Positions 22,606 through 33,763 of a stretch of 64,000 nucleotides of DNA are shown piece by piece. This DNA is from Lasiosphaeria ovina (Eukaryota > Ascomycota > Sordariomycetes > Sordariales > Lasiosphaeriaceae), in contig JAULSN010000004.1 in NCBI GenBank assembly GCA_033439765.1, positions 1,126,001 to 1,190,000 of the forward strand, written 5' to 3'. Made by a program: the position numbers and the translations under genes. Each line of letters opens with the position of its first letter. Position 1 is the first letter of the stretch. The notes beneath the pieces are model-generated. The model saw only the letters and a list, made by a program, of their open reading frames with translations, searched no databases and had not been told where the DNA came from.

Positions 22606-23945
22606 TGCAAAGGTGCAATTGGACGATACTTCAGTCTCTCCTTCCAGATATTCACTATCATTCTTACCCCCTGAACTATGGGGTATTGGTCAAGAGTGTT
22701 CTCTTGGCCATTTCATCCGAGTTGGCGGTCGTCGCCTGACCTAATTATATATTAGTTAGCAACATGCCGCGACTTCATTATCTCATTTCCCACTCTCTTG
22801 ATCAGACAATTACCCCAGCCCAGATATGAAACGTTTCTTCTTGTTTCCGAACTCAGTCTCAGTCTCAAATGACATACTTAGGCCCCGTGAGTTGATACTG
22901 GTTCCCAGTCTCCGAAATGTGACCTCGTCGAACTGGCAACTTTGTCAGAGAAGCTCCGCCTGCCCACTGGTCAGTCCGCTCATAGAAGACGGCACGTGGC
23001 TTGTTTTCCTACGCGAGGAATATCTATAAGGTGCTTTCCCAGGAGGATATCTCTATTTTCTTTTGTCTACCACCTCCCTTCTCGCAGCTAGACTAGAGCC
23101 AAAACTCTCCTCAACTTGGCCATTCTCGACACTTCTCCACAAAGTCTACATCTTCCTCATTATTGACTAACCAGGTATCTGCGCGCCCACCTTCTAATTC
23201 GCTTTCCTAGAGCCAGAACACTAAGTAGACTGTTGCTAACACATACTTATTTCAGATCATCATGGTCATTATATATTAGGTTCTCCGGGTATTGGCTTTT
23301 TTTCGTGACCAACTTTAATCTATGTACCGCATATATTGGGTTCCTCTCAAACGTTGACTTAACGAAAGAATCGCTCGACAGTATCCGGTCCGTGCTTCCA
23401 GCAGTGAGATACTATCAACAATATCACAATGTGCAGGTGCATGTTGGTCAACTATCAAGGGAGCTGACTACACACTAAGGATGTATACCATGTAATGAGC
23501 TTTAACTGACCAGAAGACTACTAGACACAAGATGACGGAATAGAGAGAATTTGTGGACCGTTGGGGTTGCAACGAGCGAATTTGATATCTTGTAGCCCAC
23601 GCGAGCGATTTGGGGGAGGCATACCATTATGTTAGGAACATATGATCCTCGAGGCTGGGTCTCTGGAATCCTGGATATTGGGTGTCTTTGGGCAAATATT
23701 CTACTCGCGTACCTCCTGAGCTAATAAGTCACCCAATCCATCTTTTTGGAATATAGCCCAAGCAATATTACTTCAGGGTAACAATATGTATGTGGATTTT
23801 GCGGGTAGGCATACGCACAAAAAGAAAAGGTGCAATCACTTGTTATAGTTAGGTAGTTCACATGCCAGGCTTTAGATTCCCGTAGCAGGTCCGTTCGACG
23901 GCTGGATCTCTGAACGCCTTTACTCTATTTCAATATATTGAGGTA
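22606..23945. other. AT-rich stretch with degraded sequence and a repeat shared with 58.6 kb
   Basis: No intact gene. It contains a ~47-bp segment (23287-23333) whose reverse complement matches 58600-58652. Short frames at 22826-23029 and 23233-23478 show no motif. The composition and lack of long frames suggest decayed, possibly RIP-affected repeats. Confidence 0.5.
23287..23333 (-). repeat. Dispersed repeat fragment, copy A
   Basis: Reverse complement contains AAAGTTGGTCACGAAAA followed by AAAGCCAATACCC, the same words as in copy B at 58600-58652 except for a 2-nt indel and flanking substitutions. Probably relics of one mobile element. Confidence 0.7.
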
Positions 23946-25562
23946 TCAGCCGTTTCTAGTGGCGCTTGTTGAGGATCTTTTTGGCTGAGCAGTGACTGTC
24001 GGTGCCCCCTTGAGGTGCCTTGTCGGATCTAGCCCTGTACCATCCTTGCCATCCTCGTCGTCTTCCGTCTCGTCATCTTCTTCGCTGTTGTCCTCGCTAT
24101 CGTCGCTTTCTTCTCCCTGTCCTGTGCTGCCATGGTCACTCTCGTCGGTCTCGTCTGCTGAACTGTCTCGAGACTCCCGTTCGCTTCCGCCGCTTTCAAC
24201 CAGGTCTTCTCCCTCCCAATCGTCCTCCTCGTCGCTGCTTTCATCCGCTGCTAGTGCCAGCTCCTCAGCCAGAGACAATCTGCGCTTCGGCGCCAGTCTC
24301 GTCGGACGCTCTCTTGCGTCTGTGTCAAGTTGTCGGTCAGCTCTGGGCAGAATGTCGACTGACGTGTGGAAGATGTCAACTCACGTTCCTCTACAATTCC
24401 CTGCACTGTGTTGCGCCGTACTAAGACTGGTGAACTGGACACGGGGTTCCTTGATGCTGAATCTAAGAGGGTTGCCGGAATGGTTACGCTGCGCCCAAAG
24501 GAGACAGTACGCCGCAGCTCAGGCTCCGCAGCACGAACCCCTTCTTGGTTGGGTACTCGGGGAGCCGTGTCTTTGGGGACGACGGCATCCAGGATTGCGG
24601 GCTGGGAAGGCAAGCCGAACTCTTGGCTCTCAAGCTGGAGTGCCCGGAAAATGATTCTGTTATAGCCGTCGTAAAAGTGCTGTTGAAGAAGCTCAAAACC
24701 TGTGCGCGAGCGAGGCGGTTTGGTGTCAGTATTTCAATTTTTCTTTGTCAAAGGGCTCCTCGACGAAAGCAAAAGCGTCAAAGTTTCAAAGTCACTTACT
24801 GCCCCCATGGATTCGGTTGACTTCCTTGACGATTTTCAGTTGTCCTTCTGCAAGCTCAAGCGAGTCTACGGCCACTTGAATCGCGGCGTTAACTCGCCTC
24901 TCCGCATGGAGCTCTTTGGCCAGGTGTGAGTTGGTGGTAGTGTCGGATCTCCCTTGTTGGCAAATGCAGTCTGCATTGGGCGATCGAATGACCCTCTGGT
25001 CGAGAGGTGGGAACCTCTCCATGGCCTGGCCTAGCTGCTCTGGTTGCTCCGGGCCCTCGTCTGGGCTGTGCACCATCTGAGGTACCTCCTCCGTGACATA
25101 TACATCTTCTGGTATCTGAAGTTCCACATCGTCTATGGTAGCAACGTCACTATTTCGTGCATCTAACTCGCCAGTGAGATCAAGCTCGGGTATGAGCATA
25201 GGTGAGCTTGGATGCTTCGGGGTGGCGGTCTCATCGAGCCGCTTAGGATGCAGCTGTGTCACATCATCCTTGATAGCCCTCAAGGATGCCAAGGTATCCT
25301 CGAGGGAGTGTTGCAGTTGTCCAAGCGTCGGGCACAAGACTTCGGCCAGGCGCTCCCGGGATTCTTCCAGGGGTAACAGGTCAAGGAGGATGTGGAGGGC
25401 GAGCTGGAGATTGGGCCCCAGGGCCAGCACAGCACCGACGAGGATGTCTTTGTCGGGGTTTTGGAGCGGCTTCGGCTGCAGGTTCAGCCGCGCCACGGCA
25501 GAGACGGGGTTGTCCAAGGGGTTGTCGCGGCGGCCAGAGCGTAGAAGCCGGAACAGATCCAT
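23946..25562 (-). CDS. Unrecognised protein with acidic Ser/Asp/Glu C-terminus
   Basis: Exons are 25562-24800, 24699-24385 and 24319-23946, giving 483 residues. I take the ATG at 25562 (MDLFRLLRSG); the frame is open further upstream but there the sequence looks like leader, not protein. Residues 1-110 are Leu-rich (ILVGAVLALGPNLQLALHIL) and may form helices. A middle region has AKELHAERRVNAAIQVAVDS, likely coiled coil, and exon 2 opens with FELLQQHFYDGYNRIIFRA. The final 100 residues are extremely acidic (ESSDEEDDWEGED, EEDDETEDDEDGKD), typical of nuclear or chromatin and ribosome-biogenesis proteins, ending in a basic patch. No domain is recognised; nuclear location is a guess from composition. 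Confidence 0.75.
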
Positions 25563-26385
25563 CCTATCAGGCAAGGCAGGGAGAGAATCGGGGTAAATCC
25601 CGCACGTATCCGTCACGGGAGGTGGGGGTTGCGTTTGTGAATTGGTTCTTTGCAGGGTCACCGGATGGAAGAGCCAAGCTAAGGAATGTGAAAGAAAAGA
25701 AACGGAAGGGCAAGAGATCGAACTGGACGAGAATAGCGACTGAAGCACCGAGTGCTCCTGCCGAGAGGGTAGCTCAGATAGGCGCGGGGCGGGATGCGGG
25801 AGTGGCGGTGTGTGTGTGGGTAGCGGGTAGTGGGTAGCGGCCCAGTGGAGGGGTTGTTGACACTGCTGTGGGTATCCACACCGCCCAACGCTAGATCGGG
25901 AACGGACGACGCAAGGGGGGTCAGGGCTGAGACAAGGTCTCGATGCCAGCTGGCAGTGTGGGACCACAAACACGTGTATTGTACCATTAGACATGCCATT
26001 ATCATATTTGTTGATATTTTGATACTCATGTAAGGAGACAATTAATGAAAACTCCAATATGTTTTCTTTTTCTTTTTTCTTTCTTTAATTCATGATATAA
26101 TTATTACGAATTCATCCCGCTCCCTGCGCCAGGGTTTTCTGAAGGCAGCCAAACGACAATCAAGTTATAAACTACCTACCTAGGTAACAAAGGGAAAAGA
26201 GGCACCTAATTGCCTTTATTTTCTCAATTCAATATTTGAACTAGCCTCATATTGCAATTAACTACGTCCGCGTAGATATCCGCACTCATCTTTAACTTTC
26301 TCTCTCTTGTTCAGGTTGTTTACCAAGTAAATCAAGATAATTACAGCCAACCCTCGTTTGCAAGACATCGCCCAGGACGCGGCTC
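25563..26385. other. Intergenic with TACCTAGGTA copy 3
   Basis: Upstream region of the acidic-tailed gene and 3' region of the MFS gene (both on the minus strand). It holds the palindrome at 26177-26186 within an AT-rich stretch (26040-26260). No gene seen. Confidence 0.55.
26177..26186. repeat. TACCTAGGTA palindrome, copy 3
   Basis: Perfect 10-bp palindrome preceded by CTACC, in the AT-rich spacer downstream of the MFS transporter. Confidence 0.9.
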
Positions 26386-28258
26386 TCAGTGGGCGAAGCG
26401 AAAATCCAACCGCTTCGGACCCTCGTCGGTTGTGTTGAGCACATAGTCTTCCCGCTCCTGCTGTGTCATTGCGTTCCACTTTTGGTCGCGCAGCTTGTTG
26501 CGCCAGATGTAGAAAGCCTTCACAAAGTAGAACAAGACAACGTTGAAGCACGTAATCCCCAACAAGATCTTGTTACCCCGAATGTAGAGCGGCTGGTCGT
26601 CGTCGCGGTAGATATTGGCACCGATGATGTTGCCGCTCTGCACCGTCATGTTGTAGAGGGCTGCAGAAACGGCACGGGTGCGCACCGTGTTGCTGTTCCG
26701 GGCGTTCCAGGCGACCAGAATGGCGTGGCAGTACGGGTACGACAGCAGGCCCGTCAGCATGGCGTAGCGGACCCAAGGCGAAGCCGCGGCCGGCAGGGCG
26801 ACCAGAGCGGCCAACCAAGGAAGGATCCAGATGTTGGATAAGGATGACACAATCGACCGCTCGCCCAGCTTCTTGGAGATCCACGTGAGGATGATGAGGT
26901 TGACGGCGAACAGGAACTGCGACGGAATGGCCAGCAGGTTGGCGTGGAAAACGCTAAAGCCGAGGTTCCTGAGAATGTAGGACAGGTAGGTGCCCGGAGG
27001 CACGGGGGGGATGTAGGCGGTCAGGCCAATCAGATAGAGCGGCCACATTTCCCAGTCGTTCAGCGCCTTCCACAGCCTAACGGGCCCGACAGCCTGCCTG
27101 TTGTTCATGTCGCCCTTGCTGGGGTCGTCACGGAGGAGGCGGTTGACCATTATGGACTCCTCGCGGTCGCTGAACCAGCCGTCCTTGCCGCGGAACCAGT
27201 TCCTGGTCTGGCACGGCCCGGGAGGCATGAGGCCCCACGAAAAGATGCCAATGAGGAGCGTGACGATGCCCTCGATGAGAAACAGCCACCGCCACCCGCC
27301 CCAGCCGCGGACGCCTCTCATCTGGAGGATGCCGGCGGCGAGCAGCGAACCCACAATGTTGACGGTGCTGAGGGCGGTCCAGAACCATGCGAGGCGCGTG
27401 GGCAGCTCGTTCGACTTGTAAAAGTAGGTCAGCCACAGCACAATGTCGGGGATGAATCCTCCCATGAGGAGGCCCAGCAGGGCCTTGATGGCGTAGAAGC
27501 CGGCCTTGTTGGAGAGGAACGCCTGCGAGCCGGCCACGATGGACCAGGCCACCATAATGGTCGGGATCCAGCGGTCGGCGCCAACCTTTTTGCTGATGAG
27601 GCCGCTAGGGAGTTCTGCCGACAAGAAGGAAGCGAGGAAGATGGTCTGGCCGTAGTTGAAGTCGTTGGTGTTCATGCCTGGTGCCGGGGCCATCAAAGTC
27701 AGCTGCAGTCGGTAGTTGGGCCACTATGGCCCGTGGGTAGGGTGATTACGGCATGCAAGTGCAGCCAGCCTCGGTGCTGGGTATATGATGCCACCGCGCC
27801 ACGTGTGGGGCCGGACATGTGCACCCCAGGTTACAGGTCGACGGGTAATAGAGTGACCACATGGGGGGTCAAGACCTACCAATCTCGGGGAGCATGTTGT
27901 CGGATATGGCCCTGTTGATGTTGCGGCGGTGCAGGTCGAGGGCACAAAACATGATCCAAGCCCAGAGCATGATTCTCAGGTCGATTTTGCGGACCAGCTT
28001 CCGCTCTTCCTCGGCCGTCCAGGTGAAGTTGGGGTCGAAGCGGTGCCGGTTCTCGTAGCTGGCCTTTTCGTAGATGCCGCGCCAGCGGTCCGCTATGACG
28101 GGGTCCTTGAAGATGTGCTCGTCAGACGAGCCATAGCCTCCATCGGCAAGGCTCTCGCGAGACGCGGCGGCGGGGCTCGAGGCTCCCGGTGATGCCTCCT
28201 TGGTGTCGGCGGCATACTCGTAGGCCGCCGACTCCTTGGGCTTGAGCACGTCAGACAT
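26386..28258 (-). CDS. MFS transporter, Dal5/allantoate permease (anion:cation symporter) type
   Basis: Exons are 28258-27880 and 27677-26386, giving 556 residues; the 202-nt intron ends after a GCTGAC branch site and restores NMLPEIGMNTNDFNYGQTIF, the conserved end of helix 1. The N-terminal ~85 residues are soluble and charged. LVRKIDLRIMLWAWIMFCAL and LDLHRRNINRAISDN are hallmarks of the Dal5 group, followed by about 11 more spans. The loop after helix 6 contains RGKDGWFSDREESIMVNRLLRDDPSKGDM in pieces (GWFSDREE, VNRLLRDDPSKGDM), also typical. The C-terminus is cytoplasmic and charged. Members import allantoate, ureidosuccinate, nicotinate, biotin precursors and other carboxylates in symport with H+; the substrate here is unknown. 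Confidence 0.9.
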
Positions 28259-29272
28259 TGCAGGTTCCCACGGGGACGGTAACGAATAAGACTGAGGTCG
28301 CGGACTGAAAAGTCTGGGGTCCGCTGCCACACCTTCGCCATCCACAGTGGTGCCATGCCGAAGATCCGGATTAATATACTTTGGACATGCTGGACACTGG
28401 CCGCCCACCGCCCGGCCTCAATCAGCGTCGCAGTGGGGGTTCAATGTTGCAAGCCATACCAAGGCTTGCGCCATGGGCCATGACGGCGCCTTATCAATGG
28501 CGCCATCTCGCACGCTCATTGCAATTCGGCACTGGTGCACGGCGAAACATGGGGAAGCATGGGGTATGTATGCTACCAGCCCGCCCGCGTGTGCTGCTGC
28601 ATGTGCCTTGTGTGCGGCCAAGACTACGCCGTCAGGGTCTAGGCAAGCTGTTGCCGGTGGCCATCTCCAGCTCGGGTGCCAGCGCGAAAAGTCCAAGACT
28701 TGAGGCTTCAATAGTCGCCTTCCGTGGCTTCCATGAGAATTACCATTGAGAAGCTAAATAAGCTAACTGGCACTCATGTCGTGCAATATCGCCTCGGGGA
28801 ACCTTGGCAGTTATTCTCATTCGCACAGCGTGATAATGGCGTGCTTCAGGCCTTGGATTCGCTCTTTGATTGGCACATTCGCAGTCAGATACCCTCGGTT
28901 GCCCCCAACCACCCGCCCGTTGCAGTGCAGAATTGTCAAAACTTGATTGGACAACAGAACGCTTTGTGGACGGAATACCGAGGTTGTTTGTCCACGGAGC
29001 CCTCAGGCCCTATTAAACGAATATCTTGAGGTCCAGGACAGGAAGAGCTGGTTCAAGAGCAAAGAGCTCAATCAAAATCAAATTACGCAAAAGCACTAAT
29101 CCCCTGACTGTCACTACTCTCCCTTATCTGCCTGGGCACAAAGGAAAATATAAGCTCCACGTGTGGCTGCGCACGAAACAAGAACATGTGGTCAAACTCC
29201 CCTGCATACCAAGCCCCCAAGTGTATCATTGCTTTCACCGCCCATTCAATCATTCCACCACCAACAATCACC
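28259..29272. other. Intergenic, no feature seen
   Basis: About 1 kb holding the MFS promoter and the 3' flank of the next minus-strand gene. Open frames here have no motif. Nothing recognised. Confidence 0.5.
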
Positions 29273-30152
29273 TTACGCAGCCGCCACCTGAGGACGAGAC
29301 GTAAGGGATGGGTACTCAATCGGCCTCCTCCCGGGGTTCAGCCCGGGAACCTCGACATTGATGAGGGCATTCCACGTCTTCATCAGAGACTCGAGGTATA
29401 GCTCATAGCCACTGTTGGGTCCGACGTTGCCATCGCCAGCAAACTCGGAAGCGAGATAGATGAGCTCGTCGACCGTGACGTCCCTGTGGTCAACAACGGA
29501 AATGCACAGAATGTAGGCGAGGATGTTCTTGTGGTTGGAGATGACGCCCTCGTTCCGGAAGTTGTACTTGTACGTGTACATGTCGACGCGGATAATGGCA
29601 TTGCTGTTGCAATGTCCTCTGTTAGCTCCAAATTGGTGTGGAAAGACCAGACCGTGATACAGACGCAAGTCGGGTACTCACTGCTTGATGCAGACAAAGA
29701 ACTTCTTGTCGTAGCTCTCGCCTGCTCCGGAATCGCCGAGGATGGCCGAAAGCCCTGTCTTCACCACGCTCTTGAAGCCCTCAAGCACTCCTTTGGACCC
29801 GGTCTCAGATGCGCCAAAGAAGGCATCAACTGCATCCTCGACGCCTTTTCCGGGCTATTGGCGACGAACAGTGTTAGCAACTGGGCTTCGCGCTGGATTG
29901 ATATGGCTTCTCCCTTACCGTGGTTTCCGTGTCGACTTGGACATGGCGCTCGAACCTCAGGGCCCTCCTGCCCGGAACGCTCGTCTTTTGGGCCGACTCG
30001 CGGTCCAGGAACATGGTCTTCAGCTCCGACTCAAAAGTGTCGAGCCGGGCGTCCGCCAGCTTCATCATGAGCTCGAGCTGCTCCTTGGCCTGGGCCTCCT
30101 TCTCCTTGCTGTTGTCGAGCGCATTTGCGATGGCACTGACGGCGGCACCCAT
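29273..30152 (-). CDS. Fungal protein of unknown function, three exons
   Basis: Exons are 30152-29919, 29854-29682 and 29603-29273, giving 245 residues. The N-terminus (MGAAVSAIANALDN) is followed by a charged helical segment rich in Lys/Glu (KEKEAQAKEQLELMMKLADA), likely coiled coil. Exon 2 carries FKSVVKTGLSAILGDSGAGE, and exon 3 carries NAIIRVDMYTYKYNFRNEGV and ILAYILCISVVDHRDVTVDE. This pattern (a helix, a G-S/T-A-G-E turn, then an xVRVDxxxWxY-type strand) recurs in a widespread fungal family without assigned function (from memory). The MGA start could be an N-myristoylation-like context (inference). No catalytic residues are evident. Confidence 0.72.
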
Positions 30153-31778
30153 TGTGTCGATGTGTTGTAGTATGGTCAGGGAGATTTGTGTGTGTTGGGT
30201 GGGCGAGAATGTGCCAGGTTTCAAGTTTGGATCTGTCAAACAATTCAAGCTGGATCATCTTGGGTTGTCTGCAACACCAATGCGGTGCTTTTATACACAA
30301 ACCTGTCTCTGTACGGACGATGGTTTGGGGAAATGTCTCCGCCGGGCCATCGAGCTAAGAGATTGGGGCGTTATCAAGTCAGGCTGGAGTGTCAGCGGGG
30401 CGTTGCAGCGTATGCATCATCCCCAGTCCTCCTGGTCCATGATTCGCTGTCCAGGGCCAAGCCTGGAGCGAGTTTCCCAAAAGAGTCTTTCAGCTTGTCA
30501 GCACAGTTTCCGATTGGAACGGGAGCATTGGCCTTTGGCGGAGGCACCATGGAATCCCCATGATTTCATAAATTCCACAATACCTATTCAGCTGCGCCAC
30601 TTAACGGGCTAAATGTAAGCTGCATACCAAGGAGGAAGCGTTCAGCTGTCCACTTGTCAAGGTCGACCATCCTTTTTGAGAACTCAAGCAAGCTTGGCGC
30701 AGGTATACGAGAAGTGATCACATCAACGACATGCATAATCCAAAGGTCTACCGCCGTGACTTAAGATGGAGGCGCGCTCTTTAGGACAGGTCTACGGCGG
30801 CGGCTGAGCTAGATCCAGACCGAAACGAACAGACCGGTACCTACCTTGGTTAGTTTGACTAGGCATTTTGTGTCTTATCTACCAACACGTAATAGCAAGC
30901 CACACATGGTGTTGCAACTTGCAGCTACCCAGCTTGCAGGCCGGCAACTTTGATGTTTGAAAGAGGAAGCTGGGACGTACCTGTGACATTGCGGCTTTCT
31001 TCATACCACGCCCAGAATTTGTGTAGGCTGGTAGACGGTCAACCCTAGACGACTAGCCCTCACACCGCCGAACAGCGGCACGTGAAGCGCATAGCACGAT
31101 CTCGGGTATACCAGTGCGGGAACAAGATTCCATTGTAATCCGCGCCTGGCTTCCTAAGATGGTTGGATTTTGCGTGAGAGCTGTGTGATGGAGCGTCAGC
31201 GTATAGGAGCCGATAATCACTTGCTAAAGACACGCTATATCAAACGGCATTAATTAAATGCTGCCGACAAGTTAAGATAATCCCTCTTCCCGATGACCAT
31301 CCATGATTTCAAAGCAATAAATATACAGGTATTATCAAATAGATGATTGCGCTATACAATGGTTTAAAGAACATTTAAAACTCCTGGGAGGTGATATCTT
31401 GGATTAATAAACCCCCATTTAATTAATAATGTTCTCACGAAGGAACCTATCACCACTTGTGAGCTTGATTGCGTGATCCCGCCTGCCCCGGCACATGAAC
31501 GCCGTTACTGACAAATGCAGCATCCGACCCCGCATTGTCTCCTAGGGTGATTTGGACTATAAAGATCGCCATCAATGTTCTGTTGGGCAACTGTTTGTTG
31601 TTTGTTGCTAAGAGCCCAAGTTCTTGCGGTAATCAGGAGACTTGGATCTGCTTGCGCTGTCGCCTTTCCACGCGCCACCGACTCGCTCTACCCACAATCA
31701 CACGTTGAGAAATCATTGTTGCTAGACCCCTAAAAACCGGCACGGGCAATATCTGCGACGACATTCGCCATCAATACC
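30153..31778. other. Intergenic, 1.6 kb, TATAAA before the next gene
   Basis: Divergent spacer. CTATAAAG at 31558-31565 lies about 220 bp upstream of the oxygenase start. AT-rich around 31240-31440. No gene or repeat recognised. Confidence 0.5.
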
Positions 31779-32925
31779 ATGGCTACTCCCGACGTGGCAA
31801 ACCCGGTAGCCCCCACCATTGGGGAGCGCGTGGAGCCGTTCCAGGACAGCAAGAAGGTCCAGCAGCACAACGTGAACACGACTTTGTACTACTACAACGA
31901 AGAAGAAGGCGGCAACCCCCCTGCTCCGGCATATGTTGGGTAAGCAAGAGTCAATCATGGATAGACACCAATTACTAACAATGGCCCAGCCGCCCCGAGA
32001 CTGCCATCGACCGGCCGGTAGTCCCAGTGAACGTGGTGGTGACGGATATAACAGGCAGCGAAGACAAGTATACGCTTGACAGCCATGGCTTCCAAATCCA
32101 CCTCCACGAGAGCAAGGAAAAGGAGTTTGTCGACGACGACAAGATCAAAGCCGAGTATTATGCCGAGACAGAGCAGCTTTTGAAGAACGCGTAAGTCCGA
32201 GGCTCAAACGCCGAGTTTCAAGAGACCCGAGTCACTTGCATTCAAATATATTGGCTGAGAGCTCGGTGTGGGTTTCCACTGACAAAGATGGCCACACAGA
32301 ACGGGCGCCTCAAGGATCTTCATCTTTGACCATACCATCCGGCGCCAACCCAAGGACTTGAGACCTGCCGAGCCCTCGGCCCGCAACATCCTCCGGGGAC
32401 CTGTTCGTCGCGTCCATATCGACCAATCATACACGGCGTCCATCAGCCGCGTGGCCCATCACCTGCCTGACGAGGCCGAGAAGCTGCTGCAGAAGCGCTT
32501 CCAGATCATCAACGTAAGTAATGGCGCTTCTATTCCCAGAGCTACCCATGGAACTGCCATCACCAGGCTAATGCTGAAATGGCTGTACCATGACGCAGGT
32601 GTGGCGTCCTATCAAGACAATCCTCAAAGACCCGCTCGGAGTCGCCGATGCACACTCGGTGCCCGAGTCGGATCTCCTTGGTGCTGCCCTCATATATCCC
32701 AACCGCAACGGAGAAACTTTCGTTGTCAAGCCAAACCCGGCCCATCGCTGGTATTTCAAGTACGCCCAGCGGCCCGACGAGGTGACGTTGATCAAGTGCT
32801 TCGACACCCTTGACCAGCCGGGTGTCGCCCGCCGTATCCCGCACTCGGCCTTCACTGACCCCGCCGAGGAGGACAAGTATCCTCGCGAGAGCATCGAAGT
32901 GCGAGCATTAGTATTTTACGACTAA
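31779..32925 (+). CDS. CmcJ/AsaB-type non-haem iron oxygenase (GA4 desaturase family)
   Basis: Exons are 31779-31939, 31990-32190, 32300-32513 and 32599-32925, giving 300 residues, the usual length. Family features: an N-terminal TTLYYYNEEE, then DKYTLDSHGFQIHLHESKEKE, then VHIDQSYTASISRV with the HxD metal-ligand pair near residue 157. IINVWRPIKTILKDPLGVAD and the final RIPHSAFTDP supply the conserved Trp-Arg-Pro and the probable second histidine ligand. The relatives include the fungal GA4 desaturase, AsaB and NvfI/CmcJ enzymes: Fe(II)/2-oxoglutarate-type oxygenases that hydroxylate, desaturate or rearrange secondary metabolites. No synthase gene lies nearby, so its substrate is open. It seems cytosolic. 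Confidence 0.87.
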
Positions 32926-33763
32926 TCAGGAGCATCGACTCCTTCCAGCTTACAGTCGGCCATGTGAGAGAGAAATTGGCTGCAAGAAAGTGTGGGCCGC
33001 TGAAGGAGTTGGGAGAGAGAGTGAACCGTAGTGTCCACAATGTTGCTTTCTACATCGCGTTACCCTGTTGGGGGCTGTAAAGAGGGTTTCAGCAAATACC
33101 ATACCTGACGGACGATGAAGAATGAAGGAACTGGCCTACGCAAGTTTCCAAACTTATTCGTCAAGATCGAGTAATCATACTGCCATGAGAACGCCACTGC
33201 CCGCCGATATTGCATAATCTGTGCATCAACACGCTCAGGTGGGTAATTGGTGTCAAAGGCGTCCAACTATTTCAATGCAATGCGTCGACATTGTGCCACG
33301 CTTTTGGTGGGATGGGTTGCTTCCGGTTGGGGTAGGACTGTATGAACGGGACAGAACACTCCAGCCATGAAGCCAAGGGTAACGGAAACGGTGGAGCGGT
33401 TTGATCGCACGACCGATGTAGTTGATTGCTATAGAGTAACGAAAAGGGAAAAATTATAAGAAATAAAAGAAACGAAACAAATGGTGCGGCCCCCGTAATA
33501 TGTGCAAATGCAAATGCAAAGGCGAAGGGGGAACAACCTCTACTGCCTCAACCCCAACAGCCCCATGGCCAGTTAGCGGCTACATCAAGCCTTCCTCAAA
33601 CGCCGCTTCCATGCAGTATTATGTAGTCTACAGCCGGCAAAAAGCAGCCCTTTGTCCCAAAGCCAAAACGCCTCCAGTACATCATTTACGACCCCGCCAT
33701 TTTCTTTACGCCAAAAAAAAAAAAAAGAACTGTGAAAGGGAACCAGATATTCCCGTCAGCCAT
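32926..33763. other. Intergenic between convergent genes
   Basis: 3' regions of the oxygenase (+) and the glycosyltransferase (-). A 14-nt A run lies at 33713-33726. No gene seen. Confidence 0.5.

Noticed and set aside
26944..27918. Long open frame (324 codons) on the plus strand over the MFS transporter
   Set aside because: It is antisense to conserved transporter helices; the composition is charged and low complexity, as produced by GC-rich antisense frames.
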